Assembly (NCBI GenBank): GCA_042408445.1
Contig: JBHORC010000038.1
Span: forward strand, 118,872-182,871
Length of the DNA stretch: 64,000 nucleotides
Origin: CF-46 sp042408445
GTDB taxonomy: Bacteria > Chloroflexota > Limnocylindria > Limnocylindrales > CSP1-4
Direction of reading: 5' to 3'
The position numbers and the translations under genes are program-made. The notes under the pieces were generated by a model that was not told the origin of the DNA, ran no database searches, and worked only from the letters and a program-made list of their open reading frames with translations. Below, in pieces: positions 51,109 through 59,972 of this stretch (positions are counted from its first letter, which is position 1; every line of letters begins with the position of its first letter).

Positions 51109-52437
51109 CTACGACGCCACCTCTTCGGCCTTGGCGGCCTTCTTTGCCCGGGTCTTCTTCTTCGGCGGCTCGTCATCCGCGGCTGCCGCCGGGCTTGCGC
51201 CGTTCGTGGAGCTCGCCGGAGACGCGGCTGCTTCGTCCGCGGGTGCGTCCGCGGCCGGCGCCTCGTCGGTGGCCGCGGCCGTTGGCGTTGCCGCCGCTGC
51301 CGCCGTTGCCGCCTCGGCCGCGGCCGGTGCCTGCGCTCCGTCCTCGCTCGGTGCGGCCCCGTCGGCTTCGGGCGCTTCCGGTGCGTCGGCGGCCCTTGGC
51401 GCCGCAGCCGAGACGTCGCTCCGGATGTCGATCCGCCAGCCGGTCAGGCGAGCGGCCAGGCGAGCGTTCTGGCCCTCGCGACCGATCGCGAGCGACAGCA
51501 TCCGCTCCGGGACCGTGACGTTCGCGATCCGCTTCTCCTCGTCGATGTCCACGCCGAGCACCTGGGCCGGCGAGAGGGCGTTCGCGACGAAGACGCTCGG
51601 GTCGTCGTTCCACGGGATGATGTCGAGCTTCTCGCCGCCGAGCTCGGCGACGACGGCCTGGACGCGGGCGCCACGCTGCCCCACGGTCGCGCCGACGGGG
51701 TCGAGCCCCTCCTGACGCGACGAGACAGCGACCTTCGAGCGGGAGCCGGGCTCCCGAGCGATCGCCTTGATCTCGACCGTTCCGGCGTGGACCTCCGGCA
51801 CCTCGAGCTCGAAGAGGCGCTTCAGGAAGCCCTTGTGCGTGCGGCTCACGAGGATCTGCGGGCCGCGGCTGGAGCGCCGGACCTCGAGCACGTAGGCCTT
51901 CACGTTCTGGCCGATCCGGTAGTGCTCGACGGCGGACTGCTCGGACGTCGCAAGGACGGCCTCGACGTTGTTGCCGACGTCGAGGATGATCGCCCGCGGC
52001 TCGACCCGGTTGACCGTCCCGGTGATCATCTCGCCTTCCCGGTTGGCGAACTTGTCGAAGACCTGGTCGCGCTCGACCTCGCGGATCCGCTGGAGCACGA
52101 TCTGCTTGGCCGTCTGCGCGCCGATCCGGCCGAAGACGTCGTCCTTCAGCTCCTCGGTCTCGACGAGCTCACCAGCCCGGGCATCGGCCTTGTGCTGCCG
52201 CGCCTCCTCGAGGGTGAACTCGATGAGCGGATCCTCGACCTCCTCGACGGCGGTCCGGGCACGGAAGACCCGGATCTTGCCGGTGTCCGCATCGATCCGG
52301 ACGTGGATGTCCTCGTCGCCCGCGACACGGCGATAGGCGGACTGGATGCCGTCCTCGACCGCGTGGATCAGCTGCTCCCTGGAGACCTGCTTCTCGGCGT
52401 TGAGCTGAAGGAGGGCACCGACGAAATCGCGACTCAC
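51109..52437 (-). CDS. nusA: Transcription termination/antitermination factor NusA
   Basis: The 442-residue protein has the NusA N-terminal domain, an S1 domain (MITGTVNRVEPRAIILDVG), and KH domains (DPVGATVGQRGARVQAVV and SLAIGREGQNARLAARL). The C-terminal 80 residues are an Ala/Pro/Glu-rich tail ending in a KKKTRAKKAAK run. NusA binds RNA polymerase and nascent RNA to control pausing and termination. The GTG at 52437 has GAGGAGG 6 bases before it. The usual upstream rimP gene is absent; ispG lies upstream instead. A hairpin with a T-tract is in its leader. Confidence 0.96.
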   Translation of the reverse strand: MSRDFVGALLQLNAEKQVSREQLIHAVEDGIQSAYRRVAGDEDIHVRIDADTGKIRVFRARTAVEEVEDPLIEFTLEEARQHKADARAGELVETEELKDDVFGRIGAQTAKQIVLQRIREVERDQVFDKFANREGEMITGTVNRVEPRAIILDVGNNVEAVLATSEQSAVEHYRIGQNVKAYVLEVRRSSRGPQILVSRTHKGFLKRLFELEVPEVHAGTVEIKAIAREPGSRSKVAVSSRQEGLDPVGATVGQRGARVQAVVAELGGEKLDIIPWNDDPSVFVANALSPAQVLGVDIDEEKRIANVTVPERMLSLAIGREGQNARLAARLTGWRIDIRSDVSAAAPRAADAPEAPEADGAAPSEDGAQAPAAAEAATAAAAATPTAAATDEAPAADAPADEAAASPASSTNGASPAAAADDEPPKKKTRAKKAAKAEEVAS

Positions 52438-52473
52438 GGCGCCTCCTCAGTGCTGCGTTGGTTGGTGACCGAC

Positions 52474-52500
52474 AAAAAGAAACGTGGGGGTCACCCACGT
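52474..52500 (-). terminator. Terminator or attenuator in nusA leader
   Basis: On the minus strand, ACGTGGG and CCCACGT pair with a 5-base loop, followed by TTCTTTTTG. This is a classical intrinsic terminator, although the T-tract has one C. It lies 149 bases after the ispG stop codon and 37 bases before the nusA start, downstream of the putative nusA promoter. It could end ispG transcripts and attenuate nusA. Confidence 0.75.
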
Positions 52501-52527
52501 CACGGAGCGGCCGTTCAGTTCGGCCAA

Positions 52528-52557
52528 AGTATATACCCGGGAGCGTGGACGGCTCAA
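52528..52557 (-). promoter_or_regulatory. Putative nusA promoter
   Basis: On the minus strand, TTGAGC (52552-52557) and TATACT (52528-52533) have an 18-base spacer. A TATATA two bases upstream of the -10 gives an alternative at 16 bases. The predicted start is near 52521, giving a leader of about 84 bases that contains the terminator-like hairpin. Confidence 0.6.
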
Positions 52558-52648
52558 CCGCGAGGGGTTCCGCCCGTGCTCACGGCGATCGTGTTCGGGC
52601 CCTGCCGGAGGGCGCGCCAGCGCGATCGAAGGCCGCCAGGTTGCGGGG

Positions 52649-53911
52649 TCAGGCGGTCGCGCTGGGGACGAGGCCCGCGTCCGCCGGGTACCGGCGATCG
52701 ACGTATGCCTCGAGGATGTCGATGAACTCCGCGACGAGGCCGTCGCCGCGCAACGTCCGGTCCAGCTTGCCGTCGATGAACACCGGCGCGACCGGATCCT
52801 CGAACGTTCCCGGCAGCGAGATCCCGATGTCTGCGTGCTTGCTCTCCCCCGGGCCGTTGACGACGCAGCCCATCACCGCGACCCGCATCTCCTCGACGCC
52901 GGGACGTGTCGCCTGCCATTCCGGCATCCGCGCCTTCAGGTGCTGCTGGATCTGCTGGGCCATCTCCTGGAAGAACGTCGACGTCGTCCGGCCGCAGCCC
53001 GGGCAGGCGGACACCTGCGGGAGGAACGAGCGCAACCCCATCGACTGGAGGACCTGCTGGGCGATCTCGACCTCGCGCTCGCGGCCCGCGCCGGGTTCCG
53101 GGGTGAGCGAGACGCGGATCGTGTCGCCGATCCCCTCGTTGAGCAGGATTGCGAGGCCGGCCGTGGAGGCGACGATCCCCTTGTCGCCCATCCCCGCCTC
53201 GGTCAGCCCGAGGTGGAGCGGGTAGTCGGAGCGGGCGGCGAGCAGGCGGTACACGTCGACGAGGTCGCGCACCTGGCTGACCTTCGCCGAGATGATGATC
53301 CTGTCGTGCCCCAGGCCGGTCTCCTCGGCCAGCTCCGCGGAGCGCATTGCCGACTCGATCATCGCCTCGATCATCACGTCGCGGGCGTCGCGCGGCTCGG
53401 CCGCAACGGCGTTGGCGTTCATCAGCTCCGTCAGCAGCTGCTGGTCCAGGGAGCCCCAGTTCACCCCGATCCGGACCGGCTTGTCGTTCTCGATGGCGAC
53501 GCGGACGATCGTCGCGAAGTGCTCGTCGTGCCGCTTCGCTCCGACGTTCCCGGGGTTGATCCGGTACTTCGCCAGCGCGCGGGCCATCTCGGGGTACTCC
53601 ACGAGAAGCTTGTGGCCGTTGTAGTGGAAGTCGCCGATCACGGGGACGTCCACGCCGAGGTTGTTCCGGAGCTTGTCCATCATCTCGGGCACGGCCGCCG
53701 CGGCCTGCTCCGTGTTGACGGTCACCCGCACGAGCTGTGAGCCGGCATGGGCGAGGCGCGCGACCTGGATCGCGGTCGCGTCCGGGTCCGCCGTGTCCGT
53801 GTTCGTCATCGACTGGACGACGATCGGGTGGGCGCTGCCGACGAGGACGCCACCCACGTCGACGCTGACCGTCGGCCGGCGGCGCGGCCGGAGGGCGTCA
53901 GGCGTGGCCAT
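52649..53911 (-). CDS. ispG: 4-Hydroxy-3-methylbut-2-enyl diphosphate synthase (IspG/GcpE)
   Basis: The 420-residue enzyme has an N-terminal TIM barrel (VQSMTNTDTADPDAT at the start, RIGVNWGSLD in the middle) and a C-terminal [4Fe-4S] domain with VSACPGCGRTT and MGCVVNGPGE, providing the three cysteines. It makes HMBPP in the MEP isoprenoid pathway, next to dxr. The ATG at 53911 overlaps the rseP stop codon (TGATG). Its product feeds UppS, encoded in the same operon. Confidence 0.97.
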   Translation of the reverse strand: MATPDALRPRRRPTVSVDVGGVLVGSAHPIVVQSMTNTDTADPDATAIQVARLAHAGSQLVRVTVNTEQAAAAVPEMMDKLRNNLGVDVPVIGDFHYNGHKLLVEYPEMARALAKYRINPGNVGAKRHDEHFATIVRVAIENDKPVRIGVNWGSLDQQLLTELMNANAVAAEPRDARDVMIEAMIESAMRSAELAEETGLGHDRIIISAKVSQVRDLVDVYRLLAARSDYPLHLGLTEAGMGDKGIVASTAGLAILLNEGIGDTIRVSLTPEPGAGREREVEIAQQVLQSMGLRSFLPQVSACPGCGRTTSTFFQEMAQQIQQHLKARMPEWQATRPGVEEMRVAVMGCVVNGPGESKHADIGISLPGTFEDPVAPVFIDGKLDRTLRGDGLVAEFIDILEAYVDRRYPADAGLVPSATA

Positions 53912-55029
53912 CAGGAGCCGCCGGACAGGATCCGGACGATGTCGAAGCCGCTCACCCAGATCAGGAACGCGAACAGGAACGCGAACCCGACGACATAGGT
54001 CAGCCGCTCGGCGCGGACGCTGATCCGGCTGCCGAAGATCGACTTCAGGATCATCATCAGCATCCGGCCGCCATCCAGTGGCGGGAACGGCAGGCTGTTG
54101 ACGAGGGCGAGGTTCGCGGACAGGACGCCGGCCACGTACAGCGTGAGGATCGGGCCGGCCCCGAAGAAGACGTCGGCGATCTGGGTCGCAATCCCGACCG
54201 GGCCCGAGACGGGCGGCGGCGCGGTGGGATTCGTCACGACCTGGCGGGCGAGATCGCCGAGGCCGCCGAGGATCACGCCGAACCAGTGCGTCGTCTGGCC
54301 GATTCCGATCCCGATCGCGCTCGGCAGGTCCCGCGAGTACGTCCCGTAGAAGACCTCGCGGAGCTCGCCGATCCCGAGCGCACCCTTCTGGGCTTCGCCG
54401 GCCGCGTTGCGGGACGCGTCGATCTCGGCCTTCGTCCGGAGCGTCGTCGTCGCGGTCGCCACCTCGCCGTTCGGGTGCCGGAACGTCAGCGCGACGGGCT
54501 TGCCGACGTTCGCCTGGAGATCCGCGTAGATCGAGCCCTCGCCGAAGAACTCGTGCTGGCGATCGTTGACCGCGAGGATCTGGTCGCCGTTCTGCATGCC
54601 GGCGATCGCCGCGGGTGAGCCGGGCTCGACGGCGCCCGCCTCGAGGCCCCGGAGCGGGGTCGCGAGCCAGGCGATCAGGGTGAAGATCAGGATCGCGGCG
54701 AACAGGTTCATCGCCACGCCGGCGAGGAGGATGACGAGGCGGATCGGGAGACTCGCCCGGACGAACGAGCGCGGGTCGTCGCCCTCGTCGCCGTCCTCGC
54801 CCTCGAGCTTCACGAAGCCGCCGATCGGCAGCCAGTTCAACGTGTAGAGGGTCTCCCCGCGAGCGCGCAGGACCTTCGCCCGCGGCGGAAACCCGATTCC
54901 GAACTCGAGCACCCGAACGCCGGCCAGGCGGGCGGTCAGGAAGTGGCCGAACTCGTGAATGAGCACGAGGCTGCCAAGGACGACGAAGAACAGGACGATC
55001 GTGACGAGCGTGCCGACGATCCCGCTCAT
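53911..55029 (-). CDS. rseP: Site-2 protease RseP
   Basis: The 372-residue membrane metalloprotease has the zinc motif HEFGH (His25, Glu26, His29) in its first helix, a single PDZ domain around residues 130-220 (VEPGSPAAIAGMQNGDQILAV), and the LPFPPLDGGRM motif in a later helix. It cleaves membrane proteins within the bilayer, such as anti-sigma factors and signal-peptide remnants. ATG 55029 overlaps the dxr stop codon (TGATG) and its own stop codon overlaps ispG; the three genes are cotranscribed. Confidence 0.95.
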   Translation of the reverse strand: MSGIVGTLVTIVLFFVVLGSLVLIHEFGHFLTARLAGVRVLEFGIGFPPRAKVLRARGETLYTLNWLPIGGFVKLEGEDGDEGDDPRSFVRASLPIRLVILLAGVAMNLFAAILIFTLIAWLATPLRGLEAGAVEPGSPAAIAGMQNGDQILAVNDRQHEFFGEGSIYADLQANVGKPVALTFRHPNGEVATATTTLRTKAEIDASRNAAGEAQKGALGIGELREVFYGTYSRDLPSAIGIGIGQTTHWFGVILGGLGDLARQVVTNPTAPPPVSGPVGIATQIADVFFGAGPILTLYVAGVLSANLALVNSLPFPPLDGGRMLMMILKSIFGSRISVRAERLTYVVGFAFLFAFLIWVSGFDIVRILSGGS

Positions 55030-56252
55030 CAGGCCGCCCCGATCGGTCCGGTGGCGAACGCGGCGCGGACCTCGGCGTCGAGCGCGATCAGCGCGCCGAC
55101 GTCCGGTCGCTGCTCCGGGCCCTCGCCGAAGCGCGTGACGGCCGCTTCGAGCACCGCCGGGATCTCCGCGAAGCCGAGCCGGCCATCGAGGAACCGGCCC
55201 ACAGCGACATCATCCGCGGCGATCAGCGCGGTCGTGGCGCGCTGCCCGATCCGGCCCGCGTCACGGGCGATCCGGAGCGCCGGAAAGCGCGCCTGGTCGG
55301 GCGCTCGGAAGTCCAGCCGGCCGGCTGCGACGAGATCGACGGCACTCGACGGCGACGGCAGTCGGTCGGGAAAGGTGAGGGCGTACTGGATGGGGGTGCG
55401 CATATCCGGGGTGCCCAGCTGGGCCTTGAGAGAGCCGTCCACGAACCGGACGGCCGAGTGGACGACGCTCTGCGGGTGGATCACCACCTCGATGGCGGCG
55501 TCATCGACATCGTACAGCCAGCGTGCTTCGACGACCTCCAGGCCCTTGTTCGCCAACGTCGCCGAGTCGATCGTGATCTTCGCGCCCATCGTCCACGTCG
55601 GGTGGCGGAGCGCCTGCTCGAGCGTCACCGTGGAAAGGTCCGCCGGCCCGTCGAGGAACGGCCCGCCCGACGCCGTCAGCACGAGGGACGCGATCCGCTG
55701 CATCGGCTCGCCGACCAGGCACTGCCAGATCGCGGAGTGCTCCGAATCGATCGGCCGGAGCCAACCCAGCGGCGACCGGAGCGGATCCCGCGGGTCCCGT
55801 GCCGCGACCCCGGAGGCCAGCTTGCGGGCCGCGGCCATCACGAGGTGGCCGCCCGCCACGAGCGTCTCCTTGTTCGCGGTCGCGACGACCTTCCCCCGTC
55901 CGAGCGCCGCCAGGACGGGTCGGAGGCTGACGATTCCGCCCGTCGCGACGATCACCAGGTCGACGTCGTCGCGGGTCGCAAGCTCCGTGAGGGCCTCGTC
56001 ACCGCTGCGGGCGTGACGGACGGTTCCCGGCGGCAGATCGAGGGGAGCGGACGATGCCAGCGCGACCACGGCCGGCCGGAACCGCGCCGCCTGCCGCTCC
56101 AGCTCCACGCCGTTGGATGCCGTCGCAAGGGCGACGACCTGGAACCGGTCCGGGTGGCTGGCGAGGACATCGAGCGCCTGCCGGCCGATCGAGCCGGTCG
56201 AGCCGAGGACGGCGACGCGGCGAGGCGGCGGTGCGTCGGGCAGCGAGCTCAC
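55029..56252 (-). CDS. dxr: 1-Deoxy-D-xylulose-5-phosphate reductoisomerase
   Basis: The 407-residue protein has the NADPH loop VLGSTGSIG, the ANKETLVAGG segment, the IDSEHSAIWQCL metal-binding block and the TASGGPF loop. It converts DXP to MEP, the second step of the MEP pathway. The start is GTG at 56252, one base after the cdsA stop codon. An insertion of about 15 residues (ARDPRDPLRSPLGWL) lies ahead of the metal-binding block. Confidence 0.96.
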   Translation of the reverse strand: MSSLPDAPPPRRVAVLGSTGSIGRQALDVLASHPDRFQVVALATASNGVELERQAARFRPAVVALASSAPLDLPPGTVRHARSGDEALTELATRDDVDLVIVATGGIVSLRPVLAALGRGKVVATANKETLVAGGHLVMAAARKLASGVAARDPRDPLRSPLGWLRPIDSEHSAIWQCLVGEPMQRIASLVLTASGGPFLDGPADLSTVTLEQALRHPTWTMGAKITIDSATLANKGLEVVEARWLYDVDDAAIEVVIHPQSVVHSAVRFVDGSLKAQLGTPDMRTPIQYALTFPDRLPSPSSAVDLVAAGRLDFRAPDQARFPALRIARDAGRIGQRATTALIAADDVAVGRFLDGRLGFAEIPAVLEAAVTRFGEGPEQRPDVGALIALDAEVRAAFATGPIGAA

Positions 56253-56253
56253 G

Positions 56254-57084
56254 TCAGCGATACGCCGCGAGGACGAACAGGACCGCGACGGGTGCCGCGA
56301 ACAGGAACGAGTCGACGCGGTCGAGGACGCCGCCGTGACCCGGGATCAGGCGGCCCGAATCCTTGGCCCCCGCCGCCCGCTTGAGCATCGATTCGGCCAG
56401 GTCGCCGGCCTGCGCCGCGAACGCGAGGAGGGCCCCGAGGACGACGCCGTGGACCGGCGGCTTGCCGAGACCGGCGAGCAGAAGCGCCGTGACGACGACC
56501 GAGGCCACGACGCCGCCGATCAGCCCCGCATACGTCTTGGAGGGGCTGATGTGGCTGAGGAACCGGCGGCGCCCGAACTGCCGACCGACGAAATAGGCGC
56601 CCGTGTCGTAAGCCCAGACCGCCAGGAGCAGGACGAGGATCCAGCCCTGCTCGCGGCCGAGCAGGTGGAGCGGCGCGGACGCCGGGATCTCCGGCGCATG
56701 CTGACCCAGCCGCAGGACGAACGCGAGCAGCGAGGCATAGAACGCGCCGAACAGCGTCGCCATCCAGGTGGGCAGGCCCTCGCGTGGATCCGGTCGGGTG
56801 AACGAGCCCGCCGCGGCGAGGATGGCTCCAACCGCGAGCAGCAGCGTCCCGTTCGCGTCGACATTCGTGGCGAGCGCTGCGTCCACGACGAGTCCCACGG
56901 CCAGCGCCGTCCCGAGCCACGAGAGACTCGGCAGGCCCGCCGCGGTGAGCAGGCCGAACACCTCGCGCCCTGCCAGCGCGGTCGCGATCACGACGACCGC
57001 GGCGATCCACGGGCCCCCGAGGAGGAGCGCAGCGAGCAGCGGCGGAACGAGGACGATCGCGCTGATCGTGCGCTGCCGCAGCAT
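56254..57084 (-). CDS. cdsA: Phosphatidate cytidylyltransferase
   Basis: The 276-residue protein has about seven to eight transmembrane helices and the CDP-alcohol synthase signature near its C terminus: SMLKRAAGAKDSGRLIPGHG followed by GVLDRVDS. It forms CDP-diacylglycerol for phospholipid synthesis. Its position after uppS and before dxr is the usual order. The start is ATG at 57084, 26 bases after the uppS stop codon. Confidence 0.95.
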   Translation of the reverse strand: MLRQRTISAIVLVPPLLAALLLGGPWIAAVVVIATALAGREVFGLLTAAGLPSLSWLGTALAVGLVVDAALATNVDANGTLLLAVGAILAAAGSFTRPDPREGLPTWMATLFGAFYASLLAFVLRLGQHAPEIPASAPLHLLGREQGWILVLLLAVWAYDTGAYFVGRQFGRRRFLSHISPSKTYAGLIGGVVASVVVTALLLAGLGKPPVHGVVLGALLAFAAQAGDLAESMLKRAAGAKDSGRLIPGHGGVLDRVDSFLFAAPVAVLFVLAAYR

Positions 57085-57110
57085 CCCTCCGGCCGCGGGT
57101 GCGACCGCGC

Positions 57111-57932
57111 TCAGCGCCCGAACCGACGGGTGCGGCTCGCGAATTCGAGCAGCGCGGCGTCGAAGGCGTCGGCGCCGAAGTCCGGCCAGAGCACCTCGGT
57201 CGTGTACAGCTCCGCGTAGGCCGCCTGCCAGATCAGGAAGTTCGAGAGTCGCTGCTCGCCGCCAGTGCGGATGACGAGATCCGGGTCCGGCAGGCCGGCC
57301 GTGTAGAGCGCGTTCGAGATCGTCGTCTCATCGATCGCTGCCGGATCGATCCCGCTGGCCGCCACCCGGCGGACGGCGTCGACCAGCTCCGTCCGACCCG
57401 CGTAGTTGAATGCGACGTTCAGGACGAGGCGAGCGCCGGTCGCGGTTTCCTCGAGGGCATCCTCGATCGATCGGCGCGTGTCATCGGGCAGCTCGTCGAG
57501 GCGGCCGAGGAGGCGGATCCGGACCCCCTGCTCCTTCAGCTCCGCGGTCTCGCTCCGGATCGCCTGCTCCAGCAGGGCGAACAGCGCCCGCACCTCGTCG
57601 TCCGAGCGGGCCCAGTTCTCGCGGCTGAAGGCGTAGACCGTGACGACCGGAACGCCACGACGGACCGCGTGGCGGAGGAGTGTCCGGATCGCCTCGACGC
57701 CGGCCGCGTGGCCCTCCACCTCGGGCAGGTTCCGCTGCCGGGCCCAGCGACGGTTGCCGTCCATGATGATCGCGACGTGGCGCGGGAGGTCGGCCTCGGG
57801 CAGAAGCGGCTCGACGGGCGCGACGGTGGCGGGGACAACCGCCGCAGGATCGGGAGCGCCGGGCGCCTCGACGACCGAGCGGTGGGCCGTCGGCGGCGCG
57901 TCCGTCGGGCGAGCGAGCGGCGGACCGGCCAC
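57111..57932 (-). CDS. uppS: Undecaprenyl diphosphate synthase (isoprenyl transferase)
   Basis: The 273-residue cis-prenyltransferase has HVAIIMDGNRRWA with the catalytic Asp, the VYAFSRENW segment, VAFNYAGRTELV and RTGGEQRLSNFLIWQ. It extends farnesyl diphosphate with IPP to form the cell-wall lipid carrier. The first 45 residues are a Pro/Ala-rich extension, so translation might begin later, but GTG 57932 overlaps the frr stop codon (TAGTG), which favours it. Confidence 0.94.
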   Translation of the reverse strand: MAGPPLARPTDAPPTAHRSVVEAPGAPDPAAVVPATVAPVEPLLPEADLPRHVAIIMDGNRRWARQRNLPEVEGHAAGVEAIRTLLRHAVRRGVPVVTVYAFSRENWARSDDEVRALFALLEQAIRSETAELKEQGVRIRLLGRLDELPDDTRRSIEDALEETATGARLVLNVAFNYAGRTELVDAVRRVAASGIDPAAIDETTISNALYTAGLPDPDLVIRTGGEQRLSNFLIWQAAYAELYTTEVLWPDFGADAFDAALLEFASRTRRFGR

Positions 57933-58489
57933 TAGACCTCCATGACCTCCTGTTCCTTCACCGCTCCGACGCGGTCGACCTCGCCGATCCAGCGATCAGT
58001 CGTCCGCTGCAGCAGCTCCAGCTGGCGGCGCGCCTCGTCGGAGCCGACCGAGCCGTCGCGCTCCTCCTTCTTGAGCTCATCGGCGGCGTCGCGCCGGAGG
58101 TTCCGGATCTCGACCCGGGCCTCCTCCATGCGCCTGTGGACGCTCTTGACGAGGTCCTTGCGACGCTCCTCGGTGAGGGCCGGGATGTTCAGCCGGACGA
58201 CGGTCCCGTCGACATTCGGCATCAGCCCGATATCGCTCTTCTGGATCGCCTTCTCGATGGCGCCGAGGACAGCACGGTCCCACGGCTGGATGACGATCTG
58301 GTGCGACTCCGGGACGCTGATCCCGGCGAGCTGGTTGAGCGGCGTCTGCGTCCCGTAGTAGTCCACCGTCAGCCGCTCGACGAGCGCCGTCGAGGCGCGG
58401 CCCGTCCGGAACGCCTGGAAGTCACGCTCCATCGCCTCGACCGCGCGCGCCATCCGGTGATCGGCGGCGGTGATCGTCTCGCTGCTCAT
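57932..58489 (-). CDS. frr: Ribosome recycling factor
   Basis: The 185-residue protein matches RRF in length and sequence: FRTGRASTALVERLTVDYYG, TPLNQLAGISVPE, IQPWDRAVLGAIEKAI and LTEERRKDLVKSVHRRMEEA. It splits post-termination ribosomes with EF-G. The ATG at 58489 overlaps pyrH by 4 bases (ATGA). Confidence 0.97.
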   Translation of the reverse strand: MSSETITAADHRMARAVEAMERDFQAFRTGRASTALVERLTVDYYGTQTPLNQLAGISVPESHQIVIQPWDRAVLGAIEKAIQKSDIGLMPNVDGTVVRLNIPALTEERRKDLVKSVHRRMEEARVEIRNLRRDAADELKKEERDGSVGSDEARRQLELLQRTTDRWIGEVDRVGAVKEQEVMEV

Positions 58490-59274
58490 CGGGTCCCTCC
58501 CACGGCGTCCGCGGCGCCGGAGATCCGCGTCCCGACGGGCTCGCCGGCGGCGACGCGGGTGATGTTGTCGGGCTGGTTCAGGTCGAAGACGACGATGGGG
58601 AGATCGTTCTCCATGCAGAGCGAGACCGCGGCCGCGTCGAGCACCTTGAGCTGATCGCGAAGCAGGTCCGTGTACTCCAGCTCAGCGTAGCGCCGGGCGC
58701 CGGGGTTGAGGAGCGGATCGGAGTCGTAGACGCCGTCCACCTTCGTCGCCTTGAGCAGGACCTCGGCGCCGATCTCCACGGCGCGGAGGGCAGCGGCCGT
58801 GTCGGTCGTGAAGTACGGGTTGCCGGTGCCGGCAACGAAGAGCGCGACGCGCCCCTTCTCGAGGTGGCGGACCGCGCGTCGGCGGATGTACGGCTCCGCG
58901 ACCTCGTTCATCCCGATCGCGCTCATGACCCGCGTCTGGACGCCCGCCCGCTCGAGTGCATCCTGCAGGGCGAGGCCGTTCATCACGGTCGCGAGCATCC
59001 CGATGTAGTCGCCGGTCGCGCGATCCATGCCGCTCGCCGCAGCGGCGAGGCCGCGGAAGATGTTGCCGCCGCCCACGACGATCCCGACCTGGACACCGAG
59101 CTCGTGGACCTCGGCGACCTGGTGGGCGATGAACGCACAGAACGCCGGATCGACGCCGTAGGAGCGGTCGCCGAGGAGCGCCTCGCCGGACAGCTTCAGG
59201 AGGATCCGGCCGTAGCGGACGCCGGTCCGGCCGCTCGGGATGGCGCCGCCGGCCGGCGCCGGGCCGTCGCTCAC
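58486..59274 (-). CDS. pyrH: UMP kinase
   Basis: The 262-residue amino-acid-kinase-fold enzyme has RILLKLSGEAL, GIVVGGGNIFRG, the TGNPYFTTDTAAALRA block and KATKVDGVYD. It phosphorylates UMP to UDP for nucleic acid and UDP-sugar synthesis. The GTG at 59274 has GGAGGA 5 bases before it and overlaps the tsf stop codon as GTGA. The open frame upstream of this point lies inside tsf and is not coding. Confidence 0.96.
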   Translation of the reverse strand: MSDGPAPAGGAIPSGRTGVRYGRILLKLSGEALLGDRSYGVDPAFCAFIAHQVAEVHELGVQVGIVVGGGNIFRGLAAAASGMDRATGDYIGMLATVMNGLALQDALERAGVQTRVMSAIGMNEVAEPYIRRRAVRHLEKGRVALFVAGTGNPYFTTDTAAALRAVEIGAEVLLKATKVDGVYDSDPLLNPGARRYAELEYTDLLRDQLKVLDAAAVSLCMENDLPIVVFDLNQPDNITRVAAGEPVGTRISGAADAVGGTR

Positions 59275-59870
59275 AGCTCCTCCCCGAGGGCGTAGCGCGT
59301 GAACCGCCGGACGCGGATGTTCTCGCCGATCGTCGCGATCCGCTCCGTGATCAGGTCGCGGACGGTCCGATCCTCCTCGCGGAAGGGCTGGTCGAGGAGG
59401 CAGACCTGGCTGAACCACTTCTTCAGCTGGCCGTCGATGATCTGCGGCCGGATGTTCTCCGGCTTCTTCTGGACGGACTCGTCCGCCAGGAGCTCGGCCT
59501 TCTTCGCCTCGAGGACGTCCGCGGGGATCGACGCCTCGTCAACGTAGAGCGGGCCCATCCCCGCGACCTGCATCGCGAGGTCCCGGACGAGTCGCTGGAA
59601 CTCGTCGGTCCGCGCCACGAAGTCCGTCTCGCAGTTGACCTCGATCAGGACACCGAGCCGGCCGCCGGTGTGGATGTAGCTCGACACGAGGCCTTCCCGG
59701 GCGTCACGACCGGCCTTCTTCGCGGCGGCCGCGAGGCCGCGCTCGCGCAGCAGCGCGACGGCCCTGTCGACGTCGCCGTCGCTCTCGACGAGCGCGTTCT
59801 TGCAGTCCATGAAGCCTGCGCCGGTCCGCTCCCGGAGGTCCTTGACCGCCGCGGCGGTGATCTCTGCCAT
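59271..59870 (-). CDS. tsf: Elongation factor Ts
   Basis: The 199-residue protein is the short form of EF-Ts: VKDLRERTGAGFMDCKNAL (UBA domain), SYIHTGGRLGVLIEVNCETDF, and a C-terminal core with VCLLDQPF. It is the nucleotide exchange factor for EF-Tu. The short form, with one core subdomain reduced, is common outside Proteobacteria. It starts with ATG at 59870, 102 bases after rpsB, in which I see no gene. Confidence 0.96.
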   Translation of the reverse strand: MAEITAAAVKDLRERTGAGFMDCKNALVESDGDVDRAVALLRERGLAAAAKKAGRDAREGLVSSYIHTGGRLGVLIEVNCETDFVARTDEFQRLVRDLAMQVAGMGPLYVDEASIPADVLEAKKAELLADESVQKKPENIRPQIIDGQLKKWFSQVCLLDQPFREEDRTVRDLITERIATIGENIRVRRFTRYALGEEL

Positions 59871-59972
59871 GTGGTGGGTGTGCTCCTGTCGTCTGGGCTG
59901 GGGCGGGAGGTCGGGGTTGCTCCGGGCGGGCCGCCGCTGCCGTGCTGGCAGCGCGACGACCCGACGAACCGG

